From NCBI RefSeq assembly GCF_011075055.1, contig NC_058153.1, positions 6,634,001 to 6,698,000 on the forward strand: a stretch of DNA of 64,000 nt, given 5' to 3'. This stretch comes from Mangifera indica (Eukaryota > Streptophyta > Magnoliopsida > Sapindales > Anacardiaceae). The position numbers were made by a program, and so were the translations under genes. The notes beneath the pieces were generated by a model. It saw only the letters and a program-made list of their open reading frames with translations, ran no database searches and was not told where the DNA came from. Below are positions 1-10,624 of this stretch, piece after piece (the first letter of the stretch is position 1; each line of letters opens with the position of its first letter).

Positions 1-126
1 TTAAGTATACAAATAGATACACACTTAGTATATGTTATTAAGTGATTGAGTAATTTTGAATTAAAGATAAAGTAACACCTAATTATATGATGACACATTA
101 TATATAAACTTAATTGTGTACTCAAA

Positions 127-672
127 AGTAGGGATGACAACAAAGAGATGATTGATATACCCATCTCCATCCCCAATTTGTCCCGTTACAGGGATGACAA
201 TAATTTTCTGTCCTCTCCCTGCAAAGAAAAATCCCCTTCTTATCCTTGTGGGGAAAAATTCCCTCTCTATTTTTGCAGGGAAAAATCTCCTCCTAATACC
301 TGCAGGAAAAAATCCCTTCGTCATACCCTCAAAATGTAACATAAATATATTAAATAACAAAATTAAGTAAAATAAAAATCAATCTACTATTTCAAATATC
401 ACAAATATTATATATTAACTACATTAATATGTATAATAAAAATATAAATAAATTTAAAAAACATAAATAATCTAAAACTATAAAAATATTTTATTATTTT
501 AATAAAAAATATTAATATAAAAAGACAAAAATGAAGAATGGGGAGGGGGGAGGGTAGCAAGGAGGGAACACATATATCCTCATCGTTGATTGTGAAAATT
601 TTTTCATCTCTGTCTTCATCTCTTCTCCCGTTTCTATCGGAAAATTCTCTCATCGTTAAGGTCAGGGCCCTA
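127..672. mobile_element. Probable non-autonomous hAT-like element
   Basis: The segment is bounded by identical 8-bp direct repeats, TACTCAAA at 119-126 and 673-680, the target-site length typical of hAT transposons. The termini are loosely inverted: the left starts near TAGGGATGAC, and the right read in reverse starts TAGGGCCCTGAC. Inside, 185-335 holds degenerate repeats of about 30 bp built around GGGGAAAAATTCCC-type blocks, followed by an AT-rich stretch. No transposase reading frame is present. The 8-bp repeat is seen directly; the hAT assignment is inferred. It could also be an unrelated AT-rich repeat with a chance flanking match. Confidence 0.5.
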
Positions 673-1235
673 TACTCAAACCAAAATCATCATCTCTATA
701 AATCACCATAAACCAACCATTTTCAAACCCAATATCAATATCAATCGATTTTACACGTATTATACTAAAAATCTATTAATAAATATTATCAAAATCATAA
801 AGAATTCAAGCTATTTCATAAAAAATCCAAACTAGTAAACCAAAGCTACAAAACACGTGCACAAAAATACTTAAATTTCTACACTAAACTATAAGTTATT
901 AAATATAATAAGGAAGGATTTACTATCTTTTTTGCCATTTTTCTATCAGAAATAGAGAGAAATTGCAAATTTGTAACCGGTGAACAGTGCACCTGTGGTG
1001 AGTTTCAAGTATGTAGGGCGACCATGCAATTTCAAAATTGGAAATGAATTTAAGACCTAGTTTATATGCTATCATTTTCATCAAAATGTACAGTATCAGT
1101 TATATCCGTTTAACACCCGTCCATTCCTTATGCCCCTTGTATTTTGATTATTTCTATTAAGTTCCCAAAGGTATACTTTAGCTAAAACCTTTATAATCAT
1201 GTTTCAAAACTGTAAGACCGTGATAGAATAGGAAG
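673..1235. other. Intergenic / 5' flank of the JmjC gene
   Basis: AT-rich DNA between the hAT-like element and the first ATG of the JmjC gene. The promoter and 5' UTR of that gene must lie here, but I see no TATA box or other motif strong enough to place. No coding potential was recognised. Confidence 0.4.
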
Positions 1236-4200
1236 ATGGAGAGCAGGAAGAGAAAGCAGACATGGTCAGAAATTAGCAAGAGAAAGGCTGAAACTGAGAT
1301 CAGCTCTCACGCTCTCTTCCCAATCTTGCTAGCAGCTCTAGCCAATAACTCTAAACCCCTGATTAAGAAATGCTTAAACAAACTTCTTCGTCTTTCCGAA
1401 CCAATTCTTCCCATTCCCATTATCTCTTTGCTGCCCGTTCTCCTCAAATCCAAGTAATCAATATATAAACGCTAACCCATTTTTGATCTTTTTTTTTTTT
1501 TTTCAATTTCATTTATATTGAGAATTATTATTGTTGCAGAGATGGTACGATTGTGCTTCTTGCTGCAGAGGTTGCGGGGAAGGCTTCACTTTTATCTCTG
1601 GAAAGTAATGAGCAAATTGCTTTGGACGATGAGATTGTAAAGGGTTTAATTTGTTTGTTAGGGGATTCAAACAGGGAAGTTTGGATTGCTGCTTGTAATG
1701 CTGTTTTGGATTTATCCACAACTTCACTTGCGAGACAACGCTTGTTGAAATTCTCTGCTCTCCGTCAGCTTCTGTGAGCATTATTATAAGCTACACTTTC
1801 AATTTATTAATTATTATCAATTAATAGAGCTCTTTCTATTTATTTTCTACTTTTCTAACAGTGATAAGACAAGCCTAGCCTGTACATAATAAAATCAAAG
1901 CAATTATATTTTATAAAGGAAATTAGAGAGATTCCCCATATAGAAGAGAGCTAGCTGATAGTTTTATGAAAGAATGAGGCGGCCTGGGTTACCCCTTATT
2001 TATGGCTATATGCTGTTCGTATTCTTTTGTCAGATTTATACTTTTCCTAAATTCATTAGTGTTTATGATGAATGGTAAAAGTAATTTTAGAATTCAGTTG
2101 AGTTCCCAGTGTTATCTATTAATCATTGATAAAGCAGGCTTATTTCTTGTTCAACACTGTGAAGTTTCTCTTAACAGAGATATGTTGAAATTTGAATGAA
2201 CTGTCTGTAAAAGCTTTTTAAGTTTTTTTTTTTTTGAGACAATTCTGCGAAAATTGAGTTCTGTATATTTGATAGGAAAGAAACAATACAGATTAATTTC
2301 CTACACTTGTGCACGGTAAAGTTAAATAGCTATATAATCTAAAACTTTACATATTTGGTAAACTTTCAAATCTGCAAAGCTGTCAATCAATTCTCCAACT
2401 CTCAATTAATTCTTTGATTTTAAAAGCTGTCAACACTCCACATCACCCCACTCCCAAGTTGGTGCTATTCTGTATTCCCAGCTTGCCTAGGATTTGATGA
2501 ATGTAGAGCCTATATATTCTTCAATCAGCACCTCTGCCAGCTGATTGGAGGAACTTAAGGATTACATATCATCCTTGGAGTCTAGTTTCTCCTTGATAAA
2601 ATGTCTATCAATCTCCACATGTTTGGAAATGGATATTGCTCTCTTCTTGCTGTGCTTGTTGATAACATCCCTTTTATATTGAGTCTTACCACTGCTTAAT
2701 GTGTGTTGAATTCATATGCGAATCTCTGGTAATATCCTTAATTTAAAATTTTCATTCTATTGCTAATCCCTAGAAATGGATTTCAGATGCAGTTTTGACA
2801 GCATGAAAATGGTGTGCAATCACCTTTCTAGTCATGCATGTCTTCTATTGCTAATTATTACCTATATCCCTTAAAAAAATTTCCTCCAACTCATTTTTGG
2901 ATTAACAACAACTAACCTTTGGTCCAAGAGATTGAGTGGTGTATCTGAATTAATTATATGCAATAGGACATCCTTGATTTTATATTTTTCTTCTGTTTGA
3001 TCTCACATGTAACAATGTCTGTTTCGCTGGGTGTGTGAAAGAAGCTTAAAATTAATCTTTCCTTCTTCTTTTCCTGAAGAACTTTGTTTTCTTTTATCAG
3101 TTGAATTAAATAATGGACATTTGAGGATAAAATTGACACAGAATCATGGATTTGAACAAATTAGATACTTTTACCGACAATGATGTTTTAAAAATGTTTA
3201 TTTAAAGGATAAATTGTCTTCCATTTTTCTTAGAGGAATTATGTACATGGTTTAGGATATAACAGTATCTTAGATTTGTTGCACTTCTGTTGTAAACTGT
3301 AATGGAGTTGTGGATTATATACAGGCTGGGTTAACATCCATCAGATTTGAATTTCTTCAGGTTCATATCTCATCAACTATGGTTTCTTTATACACTGGAG
3401 AAAATGGCGATATCACCTCTCTCAGGATTGGGTTTAAAGAAGATGCTGTTTCAGTGGTGCATCTTGAGGCCACTCTAATTCTTATTAATGCATGCAACAT
3501 CGAACAATTGGAAAAGATCCCAAGGAGACTATCTGAATGCTTTTTAGTCTTTTTGAAAGAGCTCTGGTTAAAAGTTCGCTATCAAATGCTATTCTCTAAT
3601 ATTATTAGATCCACTGAAGAGAGGCATTTTTGTGTAAGCAATATTACCGTCAATACTCTGGCAGAAAGTACTTTTAGGCTTGCCCTTAATGTTAAAAGTC
3701 TTACAAAAGTTTCAGGGCATCAGATGGTCAAAAGAAGCATTTTTGATTCCAGAGAGGCTACTTTTGAAAAGTTCATGTTAAATTACTGGGAGGTCTCACC
3801 CTTTCTTATAAGAAGGGATCCAGATACTTTGATAGAGGAGAATGACCTTTTCAGCTCTTTTGCAAAATCTATAAATATCAATGAATCATTTCATTCCTTT
3901 CTTTCATCTACCATTCAGTGTCTAATTTCTTGTCTGCCTATTGCTTCAGATGAACTAAACATCCTTAGTTTCTTGAAGGAGGTGAGAAATAGATTGGGTT
4001 GCCCTCTCATCTATGACCAGGACATGCGAGTTTTAAGAACAGAGAAACACTCAAGAAGTGAGGTGCATTTTTTCCCAGGATGTTTAGACATTTGCAGCAT
4101 CAAAGCTCCTTATTTTATATATGGTGATGATTTTTCAAAATGTGAAGAAGCATGTAAAGAGGGTTATACAATTTCTGTGCGAGGCATGGAGTTCCGCATT

Positions 4201-6189
4201 GAGAGTGTAGCTGCAATTTCAGACAGTTTTGCTTCATTGTTTGGTCAACCATCAGTAGGTGCCAATATGTACTTGACACCTCCTAATTCTCAGGGTTTGG
4301 CATGTCATTATGATGATCACTGTGTATTTGTGTGTCAACTTTTTGGATCTAAACAATGGAAGGTTTTTTCTCAACCCTGTGTGCAGTTACCTCGTTTGTA
4401 TTATCCCCGAGCTATCGTAAATGGTGTTGAGGTTGAGAGTTCAAAGAATGAATACAGGCAATTTTCGCTGGAGAAAGGGGACATCTTATACATTCCAAGA
4501 GGATTTCTTCATGAGGCATGTACAGATAATGGTAAACCCTCTGAGTCTGCTGGGTATTCCTTGCATCTGACGCTTGGTATTGAGGTTGAACCTCCATTTG
4601 AGTAAGTTATAGTTAACCCAATCAATTCTTTTTCTGATGGGGAAATATATTTTATTATTAAAATAGAATTTTGCATATAAACATTAACCTTTTTATTAAA
4701 TATTGTATTTTTTTATATATAACACCATTAATTCATCGTAAGTTAGATTGTATGATATTATATCCACACCTAACTTTTTGAAAGGAATTTGAATGGTATG
4801 TTAAATAAAAATAAGTATGATCGAGGATTGTCTATAGATTTAATTTTTAGTAAAATTTTCACTTTGAATTCATGTGTAACCTTAAATGCACCCTTTTTAT
4901 TATTTTTATCATATAGAATGTTTGAAAAATCCTTAGAAAGTAGTTTGATGCGGGGTGAATTCAAAGTTCTCGGTACAAGCTTGAAAGGCATTGTGATGAA
5001 ATGTGAATTAGATATTTTAGGTTTTGACGGAAAAAAGATCAGTTAGAAGCTTGCTACCTTGTATAATGGGGAACTGGCCTTTGTTCTTGGCAGAATGATA
5101 GATACAGACATCTTTGTTTGAGGGACACAGAGGCAAGGTCTTGGGCAGTCTTAGTAAAAACTGTCGCGTTGGTGTATCTTTCATATGCTTCATGTTCGTG
5201 AAAATATATATATTGATTATTGGCAGTAGATGATAAAAATCTATATTACCCAATTCTGATGAATTGGATGTATAAGTATGTGTAAAAATTGTGTAATTAC
5301 TGAATATGTTGTAACATATCTTAAGCATGTTTTCTGTTTAGAGATTTGCTTTTGATGCCAATTTAAACACAGTTTAAATTAAAGCAAAATCTTTAATACA
5401 TGTAAAACATTTAGTTTAATGAAATTATTAAATGTGCCTAAAAAATTAATGATTTTATTGTTTTAAAAAATTAATATTTGAAAATTGGTGAAGATGGCAA
5501 TGATGGAATGATAAAATTTAGAAATTTAAGTGAAATGTTCAGCTTAAAGATATTCTGTTTCTAATATTCTTGTTTCTGCTTTTTACTTTAAACACAGGTG
5601 GGAGGGATTTGCCCATGTTGCACTTTATTGTTGGAGCCAAGCCCAAGAACATCATGAATCTTTAACTGAAATTCAGAAATACATGTCTGTAAATCTGTTG
5701 CATCTTGTCATTTTACAGATGGGAGATTCTGATCCCACGTTTCGAAAGGCATGCTTGGTTGCAGCTGTTTCTTTGCCATTGGAAACTGATGACTGGCTTT
5801 ATCTGAACCAGAAAACTATCTTCACCCAATTGATTGATAAAATTAGCTCAGAATCAAGGTTCTTGGAAGTACTCAGTAGTGTTGAAATGGATATACGAAA
5901 AAATGTCGATCCCTTTCAACGGGTTAGGTGGCTTCAGTTTCTCGACTGGAAGAAAGAACCGTTTGGTGGACTTGATGGGAATTCTCCTTTCAGGAGAGTT
6001 GAAACAATGCTCCCTTCATATGTTCAAAACAAGTGTGAGGCAGAAGCAGCATTCATGCAGGTTAAATCTAAGTTTTGTAGGGAGATTTCGTTTGAGAATG
6101 TTATTGGAATCTATTTGATGCTACTTGAGAAGTACAGGAAAACCAGAAAACAATACATGAATGGAATGCTAGCACTGCATTGTAATTGA
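1236..6189 (+). CDS. JmjC/cupin-domain oxygenase, NO66/RIOX-like
   Basis: Four exons give a continuous frame of 767 codons including the stop: 1236-1453, 1540-1773, 3345-4601, 5598-6189. All three introns are GT-AG. The ATG at 1236 opens a basic, NLS-like start (MESRKRK). Exon 2 is Leu/Ala-rich and helical. Exon 3 carries the JmjC double-stranded beta-helix: NMYLTPPNSQG, then HYD (H472, D474) and the distal His in YIPRGFLHE (H540). These match the 2-His/1-Asp iron site of Fe(II)/2-oxoglutarate oxygenases; the motif spacing and the winged-helix-like C-terminal part in exon 4 fit NO66/MINA53 proteins. Family members act in the nucleus or nucleolus as ribosomal-protein histidyl hydroxylases, and histone demethylase activity has been reported. 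The substrate here is inferred only. No lesion was seen. It is the only clearly intact host gene fully inside the window. Confidence 0.87.
1774..3344 (+). other. Intron 2 of the JmjC gene
   Basis: Donor CT|GTGAGC at 1774 and acceptor CATCAG at 3339-3344. The intron phase is preserved: CT plus A restores a Leu codon before FEFLQVH. The intron is AT-rich with no recognised transposon or RNA gene. An ATG at 3310 lies upstream of the acceptor in the same frame, but family alignment supports splicing at 3345 rather than a start there. Confidence 0.7.
4602..5597 (+). other. Intron 3 of the JmjC gene
   Basis: Donor GA|GTAAGT at 4602 and acceptor ACACAG ending at 5597 join GA to G, giving Glu and then the WEGFAHVALY continuation. 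Short open frames inside (for example 4789-5046) have no recognisable domain. Nothing else is visible. Confidence 0.7.
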
Positions 6190-6989
6190 CTGTAAGTAAA
6201 CACAAACTCCTACCTTTTGACTAATATTAAAGAAAAGAAAGCATATGAATTATCGATAATTTCCCTTATTTGTCTGCTTATTTCACATGTATTTTATTAG
6301 CTACATCTTCTAGTTATGTATTTTGTTAGGCACATGGGTAATTTAGGGAAATTAGTAATTTAGGAATTTATTAAATAAATGGTAAATTAAAATTATCAAT
6401 CTAACTAACTATTTATATTGATTATCAATATTAGCTTATTAGAAATTAGTATATTGGGAGTCCGATTAAGATTTAAGTTAGATAAATAATATTACCAATT
6501 AAAATGGGAGTCTAATTAGGGTTAAGCTTTTAGTTCAATAAAAAATAGGGTTTTGAGAAGGATTAGATCAACTTTGAAGAATCCAATTACAAAGTAGCTT
6601 TGTACTTTAAGAGGTGGAGCATCATCAGTAATCTCTTAACGAAGCGTTGGAGATATGAGGTTATTGATTATAATCTTTATTTTCTCCATCAATAAATTTA
6701 CGAATTAGTATATTGGGAGTCCATTTAGGATGGAATAAAGCAAACAAGATAAATACAAGCACTAAGAATTGAACAAAGCAAACAAGATAGGTAATTTATG
6801 ATCATAATCAAGAAGACAAGCTTCATTGCTTATGATCAACATTATATCCCCTCAATCATCCTGCTTTTAGTGGGTGTTTTTATTGTTCCTTTGACTGGAG
6901 AATTAGTTATTATCACAGCTGCATTTTCCGTGCTTTCTTTCACACCCATAATTGCACTTGCACTTGCAATTGTTAAAATTCTTACCGTT
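6190..6989. other. Intergenic; LTR-like AT-rich debris
   Basis: Follows the JmjC stop codon, so the gene's 3' UTR lies in the first part. At 6,300-6,720 the sequence looks like a decayed LTR, and a short motif (TTAGTATATTGGGAGTCC) occurs twice, near 6,448 and 6,704. An open frame at 6,798-6,998 encodes 66 residues that are very hydrophobic, but it has no recognised family and I do not call it a gene. The left breakpoint of the ACA duplication lies at the right end of this segment. Confidence 0.35.
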
Positions 6990-7572
6990 TACTTCTAGCA
7001 ATGGAGTGGATCCAGTTGTACGTGATTCATGGTTTTTTAAAAAGTTCATTTTTCTACTCAATAATCAGTGGCTAAGTTAGGATTCAATCTCAAGGGGGGC
7101 CAAGCTAAATATTTATATAATGAAATTAGCCCCCCCCCCCCCAAAAAAAAAAAAAAACATATCAAATATGATGACAAAATATAGAAATTCATACAAAAAT
7201 GGGTGTTATGTTCCCAGATTGTACATGAAGCACTCAATTTCTCTTGTATATATGTTGTGCTCGGTGTGATTTCCGCATGATGTATTTCCCTGAACTACAA
7301 TTTCTTTTTCCTTAATGTCAGTAAAGTACCCATCAGAATAACCATCCTTGTTAGAATATGTAAACAAGCTCAGTAAACCAAAAACAAACTAATTACAATG
7401 CTTTTGTATGGGTTGAAACTCGTAAAATTTTTGCACCAGTGTGCCGAGTGAGATAGGTTTCAGCAAAGCTAGTATATTCACTTTTAGTTTATTGCTGCAG
7501 TTCAGGCAAAGGAAGAATAAACTAAACAAATTAATTACTACATCAAAGCAACATTTAGTCTTTATAAATGGG

Positions 7573-10139
7573 CTAGAAAGAAAAGGCAAGATTCTTACAT
7601 TGAGAATTTCTTCGTAGATGTCTTCTTCTGAACAAGTTACTGATTGGAGTATCTGGTACAGGAATAAATTTCCCAATAAAAGCAAGGGGCCAACTGTAAG
7701 AAATAAGGAAGGCAGTTCCCCTTGGTTAGAAAACAAATTGGTGATAATAAACTAAATAATTATGCAACGTCATACTTGAGGTTAAATGTTTAAGGTAGTT
7801 ATGATATGGATTCAAGAAGGTGAGATTAGTGGTAGGGAGTCTGGATTCATTACCCAGATATTTTATCTCATACAAACTGTCCATTTTATAAGAGAAGTGT
7901 CAAGAGAAGAAGTAGGTGCAGTGGGTACAATGGCATGATTGGATGTTACGGAATTCTTACATTTGAGAATTTCTTCATAGACGTCTTCTTTCAACAAGTT
8001 ACTGATCGGAGTATCTGGTACAGGAATAAATTTCCCAATAAAGGCAAGGGGCCAACTGTAAGAAATAAGGAAGGCAGTTCCCCTTGGTTAGAAAACAAAT
8101 TGATGACAATAAACTAAATAATTAAGCAACGTCATACTTGAGGTTAAATGTTTAAGGTCCTTATGATATGGATTCAAGAAGGTGAGATTAGTGGTAGGGA
8201 GTCTGGATTCATTACCCAGATATTTTATCTCATACAAACTGTCCATTTTATAAGAGAAGTGTCAAGTAAGAGAAGAAGTAGGTGCAGTGGGTACAATGGC
8301 ATGATTGGACGTTACGGAATTCAGGCAGAACAAACTCATTCAAAAAGAAATAAGCTGGGCACAAAGAATACACAGAATGGTCTAATAACCTGATAAGACC
8401 AATAACAACTGAGATGACCCACTGTTTCCAGTTGAGCTTGACAGTTTTAGCAAACTTCCCAAGAAACTCAATGATGATTATCTGCATGCAACAAACAAAT
8501 TATCAAAAGGCAATTGAACAGCTATAAAGCCCAAGAAGACAACAAAGTTGATTACGTAAGTCTCACCCGAAGTACGACGGTTAGTGTCACTATACCCATG
8601 AAAATATGGTTTTTAGTAATACCTCTGAAAATATTCTTTTCATCTGGCTTTCGAGCATTAAATTCATTAAAGATCTGCATTCCAATCCATTATCACTTCA
8701 TCATGCCTTTCAGCAGTATCAATTATTCACAAAAAATGTTGGCCACTAGCCAGACAATGTATCACTTTAAAACTAAGCCAAAACAGTATAGCAGCATCTA
8801 ATTAGGAAGAAATAGGAAATTTTTATTCTCTTCTTTTAATTTTAGCAGTAAACGGGTTGCACTCTTGCGACAAGACAAAAGAAACCACACTCTTGGTAAT
8901 TTAGATCATTGTAAAGCACGATAGCAAATCTAATTTTCTTTAGTAATTAACAGCTTAGTCCCATCTACATAAAGTAAAATATTAAGGTTACAAAAATTAA
9001 CTAAATATTCCTACTGATTGGAATTGTGACTTACCTGACAAAGGACAAAAGAATTGAAAATCAGTGTATTTTTTACTTTGTTAGCATGGTTCCGATCATC
9101 CTCCTCCAAATCAAGTAAATTCTTTCCTTCAAAGTTCAATACGAGCAGAACGCTCAATTGATAGATAGTCTGAAAGTTACATAATACCATTCACAATATT
9201 GGTTATACAAGAATGCGGATATCCACTAACAACCACAAAAAATTTCTTTGCAACAAGAATAAAATATTTATAATTTCGAAAACTTAAGTATACATACCTG
9301 TATTATAAGGTTCCTGCACATTATGTTAGTTGTAAGTGGTTCTCTGCAAAATATGCAGGATGTCATTAGTACACAAAATTATTAAACACTGCAAAGGAAA
9401 TTTCTAGCTACGGCCGGATATCACCGAAACCAATTAACTATTAAATACAAAATAAATTTTAAAATACGTTTAATTTGTTTAGCCACATCATTCTCTTCGT
9501 GGATTGTCATTTATGATAGGCTTATCATTGATGCATAAATTCCCCCATTTCTTCCCTTCGTTCTTTCCCTTTCTCTATTTCCTCCCCTTTTCCCCTTCCT
9601 CTCCTACATCAGATATACCAAATTTTCACACATAACAAAAACAAGCAAACATAATGAAACAAGCAACTAAACCAGTGTCTTCCTGTCTATTTAAGTTTAT
9701 CCTATAATTCATGATCTATTCATTCCAAACACCCCTAAGTCTTCCTGTAAACAAACATGAATTCAGTTTTAACAGAAAATTGGTTCTGCAACACTTCAAT
9801 TTTCTACCTTCGACCAACTGGGGGCCTTTGCATCAGGTGATCTGTTGGTGGTTCAGTAGCCAATGCTAGGGCTCCAAGTGTATCCATGATAAGGTTAATC
9901 CAAAGAAGCTGGATAAATAAAAATAATAAGGAGAATCAATAAGCCCACGCTTGGAGACAATTGTTAAGAGAGAGAGAGGGTCTAAGAAAAGAGAAACAAA
10001 CCTGTACTGCATTTAGGGGAACATCACCTGAGGAAACTGCAGCCACGAAATTAATAATAAGAGCTGCGACATTAACAGTACGCTGAAACTGGCTGAATTT
10101 CTGAATATTTGCATAGACTGACCGGCCCCATCTCACGAC
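7573..10139 (-). pseudogene. ACA10-like: Copy A exons 27-33: M5-M10, out of frame
   Basis: Exon 27 ([15 protein letters not shown], then [20 protein letters not shown]) is M5. Exon 28 is 102 bp against 101 bp in copy B: an extra G after CTTCTTTG gives LLWD and then TAA. The remaining exons still resemble the family ([85 protein letters not shown]) but are no longer translated in frame. Copy A also has Cys where copy B has the usual Trp in NIMWRN, and CGG instead of CAG before the exon 31 donor, both consistent with relaxed constraint. Confidence 0.85.
7592..8321. repeat. Internal tandem duplication of the last exon, copy A only
   Basis: Two head-to-tail units of about 362 and 368 bp, 7592-7953 and 7954-8321, each holding a version of the terminal coding exon (starting at 7693 and 8055) with its acceptor. 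The join shares GAATTC/ATTC microhomology. Copy B has a single unit (terminal exon 43289-43409), so the event followed the large duplication. The upstream-facing unit (8055) has a one-base deletion relative to copy B just after ISNLL, which changes the C-terminus. Confidence 0.88.
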
Positions 10140-10624
10140 CTAAATTCAGAAAGAAGGTAAGTTTAATAAAGAATGTTTTGGCCCAAAAGAAAAACAGTAA
10201 AATGGTGAGCAATTCAATTCTAATAATTTGTGTCAAACAAGATATACTGCATTGTAAAAGAAAACAACACAAACCATGTGCTCATGTGGCATATCGAAAA
10301 CAATAAATGCAATATCCCTAAATGAATTCTCTTTCCAAACATGATTCCCATTAAAAAATTATTTCTTAAAGCTTAGAGTAAGTATCTCAGATCGTTCCAT
10401 TCAACTAGTATATTTAATTTTTAATCTGATATTCATTTTGCTCAAAACAGCAAACAAAGCAAGGTAATTTAGGTTCACAATGAAAGAAACAATTTGGTCC
10501 ATGCCACACTGCTTTTTTCCTGAAATTATGCAGCCATACATGCAAAAACTAATTCAGGACAGATGCCATTTAAGAATTTCCCACATCAACAGCAATGATA
10601 AATGTTCGTAGGACAAAGACTAGC

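Noticed and set aside
3310..4605. A single-exon 431-residue gene starting at 3310
   Set aside because: The frame upstream of 3345 is intronic. Joining exons 1-2 through the AG at 3343-3344 gives a continuous family-like protein.
6798..6998. A small membrane protein of 66 residues
   Set aside because: Hydrophobic, but no family resemblance, no homologous context and no splice or regulatory support; likely chance in AT-rich DNA.
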